From: Symbiodinium natans
Lineage: Eukaryota; Sar; Dinophyceae; Suessiales; Symbiodiniaceae
Assembly: GCA_905221605.1 (NCBI GenBank)
Contig: CAJNDS010001112.1
Location: 3,125,050-3,189,049, forward strand
Length of the DNA: 64,000 nt
Direction: 5' to 3'
Positions 34,981 through 45,800 of this stretch are shown one piece after another; the first letter of the stretch is position 1, and each line of letters starts with the position of its first letter. Under the pieces are notes generated by a model. That model ran no database searches. It had not been told where the DNA came from and saw only the letters and a program-made list of their open reading frames with translations. Both the position numbers and the translations under genes were made by a program.

Positions 34981-36610
34981 ATGTCAACCAAGCCCGACAC
35001 GACCAAGACGAGAGGAGAAGAGGAAGAAGCAGCACGACGAAGGTTGTTCAAGGGAACGCGTCTCTGCACCTTGGAGGGCACCAAGGTGACCAGTGCCCAT
35101 CTGTAACTTCTACTGATTCTACTGGCTAGCCACCAGACCATACCAGACCAGACCATGCAAGACCAGATTCAAAGAGGAGCGATACGGAGACCTGCAGCAC
35201 TGAGACGAAATCTTTTGACTCTGAGTAAAGCCTTGCACTGAGTGACCTTTGCAACCTTTAGAAGTGAGGTGGGGGGGGGGGGGGGGGGGAGCGCCGTTTC
35301 TCTGTTCGCAGCGAGCAAGAATGTGCAATCTCGATCTTTTGCATTCTTGCGCTGCGCCTTTTCCCCAGGCAAGTTCTTCTTAGCTGGCTGCTGCTCACGC
35401 GGGGAAGCCTGCAATTTTGCACACTCCGTCGACAATCTTCGTGATTTTCCGGACTTCTCCAAGACCAGGCTGTGCGAGCCGTTTATGAAGAGAAGCTTCG
35501 ATGCATTTTCGCGGTTAAGCCTGGCGGAATGTTGTGGTAGGTGAATGAGCTTAGTTATTTCTGAGGTGGCAAATGCGAGCAAGGCCTCTCGGCAGTAACA
35601 CGAGAGACGAGTGCGAGCAGCGAGTCGTTTTCAACTGTCTCCCAGGAACGAGACATACCAAGGTTCCAAATGCAAATTTGCGCATACTCGTGATGAGCTT
35701 CGGCCGAGCTACATCTCCTCTGCAAAGTCCCGACGCACGTCAGCTGGGTCAGCCGCTGCACAAGCAGCTTCTCCACAGTCGACCATTGATGGGCCACAGG
35801 CGCAGACTTTGTGAGCCGTTGCGTTGCATGACTATATATGACTATTGCATGGTACGTGACGTTGTGAAAGCGCCAAGCAGAGCGAGAGTGGCCTCCCGGA
35901 AGGTGCCAACATCTGGTAGCCTGCAAGGAGATCAACCGCTCGCCCAGCTTCAGTCGCTAGCTCCAGCTGCAAAGGCTGGCATAATCCACAGCGCCGCCAT
36001 GTACACCTTGATTTTGCAGGGGATAAGCGGACAGGGATCGGGACAGTCAAGGGAGTCCCTGCAAATGCATAGTTCTGCCCGACCTGCTGCTCCAGACACC
36101 TCGCAAAGGGCATGCCCATCACCGACCGCGATAGACAAGGGAGGAGCCAACTGGAGCAGGCAATCCACAGCAGAGGTACCAGATGACCATAACCGCTTCA
36201 GCCGGCAGACGACGGAGGATCCAAACTACAGCCGCCAGACAACTACCTTCAGCCGTCAAACGACTGAGGACCCTTCTTACACAAGCAACTTAAGCCGGCA
36301 GACAACAGAAGAGCCACGACGGCAGTTGCCGCTTTCTCAGTTACTCAGCCTCCCAGAGCCCAGCGAGCGGACTGAGCCCTCTTCTCGGCAGCACAGCTCA
36401 AGAGCAAGTCGCGCAGGCAGCTCGGAGATGGAAGCACCTGAACGAACGGAACAATCCGACGAACTCAATGTGCGCTTGAAGAACACCTTCCTCCACTTTG
36501 AGACGGCGCCGACAGGAACAGATGGCAGCACAAAGGCGCGCCCCTCCTCTTTGCCACCAAGCTTGCCTGGACGCCGTTCTCAGACGGATAGGCCTCCCTC
36601 ACGGACTTAG
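34981..36610 (+). CDS. CCCH zinc-finger protein with SRQTT repeats and KNTFLHFE motif
   Basis: Modelled exons: 34981-35065, 35369-35489, 35646-35721, 36020-36610 (290 residues). Finger 1 is assembled across intron 1: C29-x7-C37-x5-C43-x3-H47 (KFFLAGCCSRGEACNFAHS). After LRDFPDFSKTRLC, finger 2 keeps the same spacing (C64, position 72, C78, H82; GSKCKFAHTRDELR), but position 72 is Thr, not Cys. The tail has FSRQTTEDP-type repeats (residues 154 to about 193) and KNTFLHFE (248-255). CCCH pairs of this type usually bind RNA, so a post-transcriptional role is likely, but inferred. Donors are GC, GA and GC. The ATG at 34981 is the first Met in frame, six bases after a TAG that could be a splice acceptor. 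The Thr weakens or alters finger 2. Confidence 0.75.
35270..35290. repeat. poly-G run in intron 1 of the CCCH gene
   Basis: About 19 consecutive G bases (35271-35289) interrupted by nothing visible, within the intron between exons 1 and 2. Confidence 0.8.
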
Positions 36611-36614
36611 GAGA

Positions 36615-37750
36615 AGTGCCGGGTCAGTTGTGGTTTTCCCGACCTGTGCATGGCACAAAAGCCTGTGTGTTTCAAGAGCTGGCGCCAAACGCTGCCAAAT
36701 CTTCAGCGCCACAATGGTGACAGACTTGTGGCGCTCTTCCTGCTGCTACTTAGTGGTGTGGTGAACAGAGATCATCGAAGGCTTGGGATGCAACTTTATC
36801 AAGAGCTGCACTTTGAAATTCCGGCATCACAGCAATGCTCCTGGAGTGTGATGGGAGTTGGTCTTGTAATTGTATAACATGCCTACTTAGTGCCTTGTAA
36901 ATGATTCCTGATGCAGCCATTTTTTGTTTCGTTTGCTTACTTCACGATCGACAAGCATCACACTGTGTTTCAAGTGAATTCATGCACGTGCCTGATTGGG
37001 CTTGTTCTGGTGCGCAATCCCACAAGCATCGACAGGCACAGCACAAGCGTGCCCACATTAGGCCGGAGGTCAATAGACCCAGCCTTTGTGACATTTTTTG
37101 GTATGCCGGTAGACTTTACTCTCCGCTGTTTGACTGCTGGGCCGAGCACTGGACCGGTAGTTTCTTTGTTCGTTGCCCCAAATACAGGGCAAACAGGAGC
37201 ATTAGTGACTTAGTGATAGTGCAGTAGTGGGCAGTAGTGGAGGTTGCAGGGTGGATCATAGAGTCATAGAGGCCAGCTGCGTCCACCGGTCCGAAAGCGC
37301 AGATCGTCGAGGTTGTGGGACAGTTGATGCTGCTCCTTAGCCTTTACAAGTGGCAGGCCCGGCACTTGCAACAGCTTCAGAAGTGCGCATCCTACGTGCA
37401 CTTTAGTTTCGCAGCCAATCGCTGACATGACTCCGCGTGATGGCGCGTTCATGCAACGAGTGTGCTGTCTCCCTTGCTGCTTGTATGATGTGTGACCGCC
37501 ATGCACCACAGAAGCTCTTGCTGACCCAGCCACAGCAGCGTGATTCTACCTCAAGGCCAACCCAGCTGCCCTCTGAAAAACACTGAGAAGCACTGTGCTC
37601 ACACGATGCCTGAAGCATGTTGCAATCCTCACCCAGCCAAGCTTCAACACTTTTGCAAAGTGCATTGGCGCAATGGCCCTGCGTCGGGTCACGGTCCTGT
37701 CGGCACATGCTACTGCAAGTGGGCCTTACCGCAGCGACTTCGGGCTTGAA
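36615..37750. other. 3' flank of the CCCH gene, no further gene recognised
   Basis: Frames of 60-120 codons on both strands without motifs. Presumably untranslated tail and spacer. No AATAAA was relied on, since dinoflagellates do not depend on it. Confidence 0.4.
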
Positions 37751-37755
37751 AATGA

Positions 37756-37990
37756 ACACACACACACACTCCTACCCTCTGTCTCCATCACACCTACTCT
37801 CACACACACCTACACACACACACACCTACACACACACACACACCTACACACACACACACACACACACCTACACACACAGACACACCTACACACACCTATA
37901 CACACACACCTATACACACACCTATACACACACCTATACACACACACCTACACACACACCTACACACACACACACCTACACATACACACA

Positions 37991-38022
<32 letters not shown>

Positions 38023-38150
38023 GACCCACACACCCACACCACACACACACACACCACTACACACACACACACACCTACACACACCACACACCACTTACAC
38101 ACACCTCACCACCACCACACCTACACACACACACCACACACACACACACT

Positions 38151-38181
<31 letters not shown>

Positions 38182-38735
38182 CACACACACACACCTACAC
38201 ACACACACCTACACACACACACACACAACACACCTACACACACACACACACAGACCTACACACACACACTACACACACACACACACACTACACACACACA
38301 CACACCACACACACCTACACACACCACCTACACACACACCTACACACACACACACACAGCTACACACACACACACACACTACACACACCCCACACACACA
38401 CACACACACCTACACACACACCTACACACACACACAACACCACACCACACACCTACACACACACCTACACACACACACACACCTACACACACAACACACC
38501 TACACACCACACACCTACACACACACAACCTACACACACAACACCACACACACACACACCTACACACACACACACACACACACCTACACACACACCTACA
38601 CACCTACACACACACCTACACACACACACACACCTACACACACACACACACCTACACACACACACACACCTACACACACACACACACCTACACACACACC
38701 TACACACACACACACACCTACACACACACACACAG
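37756..38735. repeat. CA-rich satellite, (CACACACACCTA)n-type, about 980 bp
   Basis: Alternating CA dinucleotides with CCTA every 8-20 bases. It produces frames of 411 and 554 codons of His/Thr/Tyr/Pro on the + strand and Cys/Val frames on the - strand; these are artefacts of the repeat. It ends in ACACGGCGAGACGAAG-type GA-rich DNA just before the isomerase gene. Confidence 0.95.
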
Positions 38736-38885
38736 AGACACGGCGAGACGAAGAGATGGAGACACGGAGACGCGGAGACATGGAGACATGGAGACACAGA
38801 CACATTGACCACAGACGTATTGCCTGTGAATGCGAGGACAAGTGTGATGTAGAAGGTGTTCGCCTGCCTTGGCGACGTTTCCCAG

Positions 38886-40557
38886 CTGCTGAGCCGAGTA
38901 CGCCGAGTACACTAAACTTCCGTACGGTGGCATACGAAGTGAAGGAGCACGGCCTTTGCAGAGCCTTTGTTGTGTCAGCTGTGCTGATGATGACGATACC
39001 ATGGCGGCAACTCGTTCATTGGAAGAGTTGTGCTATGTTGTGCTCTTGGTCTGGAAAGGACGGAGTGGCCATCATCACGCGGAATCGACCTCAAGTTCTC
39101 AACGCAGTCAACTTTCAGGTGGGAGGCCTGTTTCTGGTCTGGGCATGTTTACGTTTGACAAGGCTTCGGGGAACGATGAACTCTTCGCTCAGACGGGGCT
39201 GGATTCGGAAGGTATTCTGTTGTTGTTGCGTGTCGTTGATGCCAGCAGCTGGAGCCTGATCTTCGGGCATGGCCAACCGTTGATTCAACGTTTGCTTGGA
39301 ACGTCTTGGCAGTGCTTCAGCAGCGAGATCTCATCAAGGAAAAATTCTGGGTTGGAAGTTTCAGACTGAAAGGCAAACAAGTTCTAATGAGTTGTCCGGC
39401 AAGGGGGGTCATGGAGGGTCGTTAGAAGCTTCTCGCCCCTGGTACAACTGATCTGCCTGAGGTGCACTGCGACATGATAGAATCTTGACTGAACCGTGGT
39501 GAGCTTTCGTCTGGCGTCGCCTTGACGCTTTGTTCCTAACGGCCTTGGGGTGTTTTGGCGTACTTGGCGTAGAGCTAGTACACTCAGAGCTCAGTTGAGG
39601 CTGCATTCGAGCAGGCAGAGAACGACGACAGCGTCCTATGCGCAGTTCTCATAGGAGCTGGGCGTTACTTCTGTTCTGGGGCAGACGTGAACCTTGCCTC
39701 TTGATTTGGAAGGCAGAATGAGGATGCCTTCTGATCCCTTGCTGATGCCACGCTTTGTGGGCCGTCACGTGATCTTAGCCTAGGACGGGCAAGAAAGATA
39801 CGTATGCCATTGATGATCCACCACGCGTCCAGCAGATCAAGAGGGTCCTCTCGCAGTACGACCCTTTCGATGCAAACACCTGGTCAGACGTGAACATGTA
39901 TGTGCCTCCGCAGCAGTTTGCGATGGACATTCGTGGATGATCATGTGGGCCACCGACGACTGTCCCCCTTGTGTGGAGGATGCCTGGATCAATTTTTCGA
40001 AGCCCTTGGTGATTGCTGTAAACGGCCCCGCCATTGGGGAAGGACATTTCAATTTGCATGGGTACGTGTTGGGTTTCGCTCGGGTTGTGGTAGACATCAT
40101 TCGCCAGATGCCGGCAGGATTTACGACATTGATGCACGGGCCTTGGATGTATGGTCGACGTAGCCTCAAGATAGCGTCAGACGCAGCACAGGATGGTGCC
40201 CCAAGGCTTGGCGATATAATTTATGCGGCAGAGTCGTCATTTTTCTGGGCGCCCTTTGCGAGATTTGGAGTGGTCCCAGAGATCACATCCTCGATCAGCC
40301 TGGCTCAGCGAGTCGGAGTCTTCCACTGCAGGAATGCTTGCAGGATTGATGCATGTGCTAGTGGTGCGGTGGCTTGCGGTGGGAAGAGTTCCTGTAGCAG
40401 TAGCATCCAAGGCCCCATGGTAGCCTCCGAGATGGTGTTGCTGTCCAAGAAGAAGACACCGGAGGAGACGTCATGTGATCCTCCGAGGGCATCTTCTGAG
40501 CGACTGGTCTAGGAAATGCACCGCTGTGGCCTTGTAAACGAAATATTGCCTGCCAAT
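38886..40557 (+). CDS. enoyl-CoA hydratase/isomerase family (probably delta3,delta2-enoyl-CoA isomerase)
   Basis: Modelled exons: up to 38944; 39059-39118; 39600-39688; 39784-39925; 39979-40042; 40118-40139; 40206-40315; 40412-40464; 40513-40557. They read in order TVAYEVK|DGVAIITRNRPQVLNA, ENDDSVLCAVLIGAGRYFCS then GAD, PLVIAVNGPAIGEG, GFTTLMHG, DIIYAAESSFFWAPFARFG with VVPEITSS, ASEMVLLSKKKTPE, and CGLVNEILPAN. These are the crotonase-fold landmarks: the CoA-binding SGAD loop, the NGPAIG oxyanion loop, and PFARFGVVPE-SS as in isomerases that move the double bond in unsaturated fatty-acid beta-oxidation. Donors are GA, GT and GC; exon 6 is only 22 bases. The start is unknown, about eight residues between exons 2 and 3 are unaccounted for, and the C-terminal exons after 40557 are unresolved. 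Confidence 0.75.
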
Positions 40558-40559
40558 GC

Positions 40560-42500
40560 CTTAGTTTCTCTTTCTCTCGGTGGCTACTGAGAGAAGCCGC
40601 AGAACTGAGCCGGATATTTACAGAGGCTGGAGACAGCTTCCTGCCGTCCGTCCTGGAAAGGCACATGTTGTGCATGGCTGCTTGCTGGAACCTGGGCTAG
40701 AACCGGCTAGAATATGTTCAACTCTTGCCTTGTCTCAAGGCTCGTTCGCATACTTGATGCTGTCTCTCTCCATTCCCACCCCCTTACCACCGCAACATGT
40801 ACAGCAGAAGGCACTACCACACTACCACAGCTACATGAACTCTTCGCGCTTCTGGCGGCTTCAAGATCCATCTCACAATTCTACCAGATTCCTCTTTTTC
40901 ATCGATTCATGCCGCCGCGGTTTCCTGACTCACGCCTTTTCTTGCGATTTCTCCCGACTCATACAGTCCGGAGCCTGCAGCAGACTTTAGCTTTTCTTTG
41001 CCTGTCTGGAAGTCAAGCCTCCCGTGGCCCAACATCCGCACCATTTCTCTCTTGCATGCTGCAGGGTGCGCGCTGGGCTTGAGCTGTCTGGTGCACCCGA
41101 GATACGGCTCAAAGCATTAAGGAGCTGCATTGCATTGTCACCGCCACTGTTGCCGGAGTAACGCTTCAGTTCGAGCCAGTTGCGCAGAGTGCGCAAGCCG
41201 AATCTTTGCAGGATGATGAAAGGGCTGTTGAAGAACAAGGCTGTTGCATCATTGGATCTCGATCCTTTCTCGAACGTAGGAATCATGTTGGCCCATGGAG
41301 TCGTACAGGCTGTTTCGCTTTTCCAAGCATCCGCGGTCCCGCGCAGGCCTGGCGTGAAGAAATGATGGCACAAAACCGCCTGGAGCAGGCAAGGTGGCTG
41401 CACACAGCGGCAGAAGTTCTGCGAATGTCCTGACCGGCGCAGCATGTTACAAACGCTGTCAGGAGATGATTCGCACGAGGCTTCGAGATGGGGATCAATC
41501 AGCCAACTTGAAGTACTATCAGGACGGATGATCCTCAACAACTCGCGAAAGCATCAGACAGCAGCTGTGCAGTCAGGGTTGTCGCTTGCTTGCCATAGGC
41601 CCAAATGCCCAAGAAGAAGTGATTTCAGAGATCCGATAGACGCGAAAGCCGAGAAAAGCACGCGAGAAATGCCGAAAAGAAATGCGCAGTTGCTGCAGCG
41701 CGCCCAATGTACTTGATGGGCATGTCCCAGTGGCGTGGAAGTTCCATGCTTCGTTTGACGGCGGACATGTTACGTGGCCCAAAGCTGTACAGTTCATCCC
41801 ATCTCAGATGCACAAGTGCTGGCAGCGGTTGAGAACTGTCGGAATCGTTGGCAGCAGCTCCACTCATTGGCTAGAAAAGCGCTCAACAAGTTGCAAGTTA
41901 TTGAGAACCGACGTGTTTCCTGAAGCCTCCAGCATGGCGATCCCACACGGTGCTCCATTCAACTTAGCATATGCTCGAAAGCTTGCCAGCCTTGAGAGCG
42001 AGCCAGGTTCCGTACATGCTGACATCTCCCATGAGAAGGGGATGGGCGAAGAAACTATGATGGCCTTCATCCACAAGCACCTGAACAGTATTCTGCAGCC
42101 GTTTGCTGACAGCGTCAGCGTCTTACCACACACTGTTGCATGAGTTTTTCTGTGGCAAAGCAAGCATATGGGGGATCGTATGGCGGCAACAACTAGGATG
42201 AAGTTTGGGAAGGCTCCAGCACTAGATGGACTGAGGTCGACGAGTTGAACGGACACTTGGCTTCGCTTCGGACACTACATTGACAGCTAGTTGACATGGC
42301 GCAGTTAATGGTGCTCGGAAGCACTGTGCCAGCCTATTGGTGCAAGGTGTAGTAAGCCAGATGGCTGAGACATTTTCGGGCCACGAGAGGCAGCTGCAGG
42401 ACTTCTGACTTTGGGCTCTTGTCCAGAGCACGTTTGTGGCCACTCGACACGCTTGTCCCTGCCATGCAGGACCACTCGCAAACCCTGAAGGTGATGAAGG
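40560..42500. other. downstream of the isomerase gene, unresolved
   Basis: May hold the last isomerase exons, which I could not identify. A 153-codon + frame (41682-42143) and a 184-codon minus frame (40987-41541) have no motifs I recognise. Confidence 0.35.
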
Positions 42501-42603
42501 CCTAAACCCTAAACCCTAAACCCTAAACCCTAAACCCTAAACCCTAAACCCTAAACCCTAACCCTAAACCCTAACCCTAAACCCTAAACCCTAAACCCTA
42601 AAA
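42501..42603. repeat. interstitial telomere-like tract (CCCTAAA)n, about 14 units
   Basis: Nearly perfect CCCTAAA repeats with two CCCTAA-length variants. It faces a TTTAGGG tract about 100 bp downstream. Confidence 0.95.
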
Positions 42604-42706
42604 TCACTGCATGAGTTGTGTGCAGCGACCACGGGAGATTCTTCAGGCGGACCTGAAGGCAACCAAGATGAGCATGCTCGAAGTCAGGGCCGCCCAGCTT
42701 ATATGC

Positions 42707-42740
42707 TTAGGGTTTAGGGTTTAGGGTTTAGGGTTTAGGG
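42707..42740. repeat. interstitial telomere-like tract (TTTAGGG)n, about 5 units
   Basis: Perfect TTTAGGG units in the opposite orientation to 42501-42603, immediately before a TCTC microsatellite. Confidence 0.95.
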
Positions 42741-42754
42741 CAAACACGAGTCGC

Positions 42755-42880
42755 TCTTTTTGTCTGTCTCCCTTTCTCTCTCTCTGTCTCCCTCTCTCTC
42801 TCTCTCTCTGTCTCTCTCTCCCCCTCTCTCTCTCTGTCTTGCTCGTTCGCTCTCTCTCTCTCTCGCTCTCTCTCCCTCCT
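42755..42880. repeat. TCTC microsatellite serving as a polypyrimidine tract
   Basis: About 125 bases of CTCTCTCT, TCTGTCTC and related units on the + strand, ending a few bases before the AAG|G acceptor of the first modelled exon of the coiled-coil gene (42892). A splice role is inference. Confidence 0.7.
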
Positions 42881-42891
42881 GTGGAGCCAAG

Positions 42892-45800
42892 GAGAACCAG
42901 CAGAAGCAGTTCGCTGATGTGGACTCACAGCTTACAGCTGCAAAAAAGGACGCGCAGAAGGCATGCCGCTACGGCCCCCAAAGGGATGTCTAGCTGCCAG
43001 CTGCGCACATCCCTTTCTGCAAGTCTTTACGCGAAGACAGGTCAAGGACGATGTTTTCCAGTTGGACCGCCGCCACCGAGAAAGCCATTCAATGATGTTG
43101 GATGTGAAGCGGATAAATGGCGCAGCCGACTTGGAAGTACGGAGGTTGGCCGGCGAACTCGCGAAGCTTGATGCGACTCGGTTGCAGTTCCCCGTGGCCC
43201 AGGAACTTCAAGAGCTTGTGCTTTTGGTGTCCAGGCTTCTGTTCGCTTTGATCGCTTCCAGAAATGAGGACATGGTGGCCAAACAGGTGAATATCGTTTT
43301 GGATCCTGTGCGAGCGGAAGTGGCAAGAGCTGCACAGGGCCAGTGCAGGACAGAGGAGTCTTGTCGAATCTGGCCAGCATGAGCAAAAATGTCTGTGTTT
43401 GGTCCCTGGTGGCAGCATGTGGCAACCCGGGTTCATGACGAAGTCCCATCCCTGTGCTGTGTTGTGGCTGGTTTACTGTCATTAGTTCCGCTAGATGCTG
43501 GTCTCCCTTTGATTTCTCAGGCAAGAGCGAAGAGCGAGTTCAGCAGCAAAGGGAGGAGCTGGATACCTTCCTGGAAAATCACGGCCGGCAGCGACGTCAA
43601 GAGGAATTGAGTGGCTGGGCGAACTCTCGATTGCATGTCAATCTTGCTTAGGACAGGTAGGGACTTTCGCGATCTCTTCAAATTTCTTGGGCCTTGTGCT
43701 TGAAGCTCTGATTGCCGAGGGATCAAAGCAATCCTCAAGACGATTGCGGATTTGGATCACAAGCTGGGTCAAACCAATGCGAACCTCAAGCAGCACGTGG
43801 CAAGTGCGAAGGGCACGAGCGAGGACTACAAAGCTTCGTGCATGCGACGCTTGGAAGCCGCAGTATTATGCCCTGGCAGGAGCTGTCTATCTTGACACGC
43901 AGGCATGAGCAAACCATGCGGATGCAGGTCGTGCAAGCAAGCATTGGATGTCTTCTAGTGCATGTACATCACTGTGTTCTTCAGAGTCTTGTTGCGCTTG
44001 GAATTTGCTTTGGCAAACTCAGGTCGTGCAAGAAAGACAGCAACAAGAGAGTGCCTCGGAGCAGCAAAACCTGTGTGTGTGTGTGTGTTTGTTTGTTTGT
44101 TCGTTCGTTTGTTTTTTTTTTTTTTTTGTGTGTGTGTGTATGTGTGTGTGTGTGTGTGTTTGTTTGCTTGCTTGCTTGTTTGTTTTTGTTTGTGTTTGTG
44201 TTTGTGTTTGTGTGTGTTCATGCGGGTGCGGGTGCGGGTGCGGGTGCGTGCACGTGTGCATGTGGCGTGTATTGCGTGTGTGTTGTGTGTGCGTGTGTTG
44301 CGCGTGCGTGTGTTGTGCGTCCGTGTGTTGCGCCTGCGTGCATTCGGCCTGCTCGTTTACTATCTTTCAGCTTCATTGGGCGAGTGCAGCCGAGGTAATG
44401 AGCGTCAAGCAGTCTTCACAAACAGGCTGGAGGGCTTGAAGGCCTCCCAAGCTGCAGGTACTTCATGCACTGGTGTGGGAGAAGCCAGCCCGCTAGGCTG
44501 ACATCCAGAATGTCATGGAAAGCCTTGGCCTGACCGAAGGCAGGTCGGACTCCGCATCTACAAACCTTCGTCAAGTGCATGCTGCGGTTCTCTTAAGTTG
44601 GTGCTGCAAGCGCATCTGTTGCGGCCAAAACCGACAGCAAGCGTCACTCATGAGCAGTGGGACGACTGTAATTGATTGCAGTCGAGCAGATGAAGTTCAC
44701 GCTTGAAACCGCCCAAGCTCCACCAAGCTTTTCAAGGGGGCCGCATCGGACATGGAAAGGCGTTGCCAGGAATGGAGCGTGAGATCCAAAACACGATCAC
44801 GCCAACACGAGCTGAGTAAAATGCATCCAAGCTTCGACGCCAGGCCCCTCATGCACACTCGCCTGCCCCCACTCGGTCTACTGTTGCTGGCAAGCTATCA
44901 CCGCATGGTGTTTAGCTGTTCCTCGCATGTTGCAGATGGTAGTTCCTTGGTAGGTAGTACTTCAGCGAAACGGTAGTTCAAACAGGCTTAAACTTGGTTT
45001 CAAACCTGGGTTTCAGACCCAGGTGAAAACCAGGTTTGAGAATGCAAGTTTAAGAACCCAGGTTTGACAGCTATACTTGGTCGCAGAGTTGGGGACCTGT
45101 TCCAACCCGGGAGTCGTCCTCGCCGGCTGAAGATGAAGCCTCGCCACAGCGGGAAAGGAAGACGTCCGATAGAAACGATCTCTTTCTTTGCTTGTGCCTT
45201 CCGGCTTGTGCGCGCGAGCTTTGTCAGCTTCCTGGGGCCCTGGCACGCTGATGAGCAGTAATTAGGTTACATTCGACAGGGAAGCTTCAGGCCAGAGTCG
45301 CGGTTTTGATCCTTCACAAATTTTGGTTAAGCCTAAGCAAAAGGCCACTTTAATGGGTTTGCGGAGGCTCCATGGAAGACATCCCCCCCTCCGTTTTCTC
45401 AAAAAGGGAACCTTAAGGAATAGAAGCACCGAATATACTTGAGTCCAATGTTGGCGTAGATAGCTTCATGATTATCACGGGTTTGCGGCCCCCAGGCCCC
45501 CGGCTTCCGAGCGCGCATGAGGAATGCATGTTGTGTGGAGGTGCCATTCAGGAAAGTCGCCCACACGGCACGACAGTCATGATACTTGCTGCACAGTTTT
45601 GCGGGATGCCCATAAGCCTGGCAAGATTTCAGAGTTGTATGCCGTGGCAACGGATGAAGTACAAGCAAATGTTGAAACATGTAGGGGCCCGTGTTCAGCA
45701 ACACCAACCCAACATATCAAGATCAAAATCACAAATATCCCCAAAGTCAGAGACAGGCTCATGTGGTCGCCAGACGTCTTCTTGTCATCTTCTTTTCGGG

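Noticed and set aside
37595-39259. 554-codon and 411-codon + frames across the CA-rich satellite
   Set aside because: Open only because CACACACCTA units contain no stop; composition is His/Thr/Tyr/Pro repeat. The last part overlaps the isomerase exons in one frame by chance.
41682-42143. 153-codon + frame as a gene
   Set aside because: No recognised motif and a 130-codon minus frame overlaps it; left unassigned.
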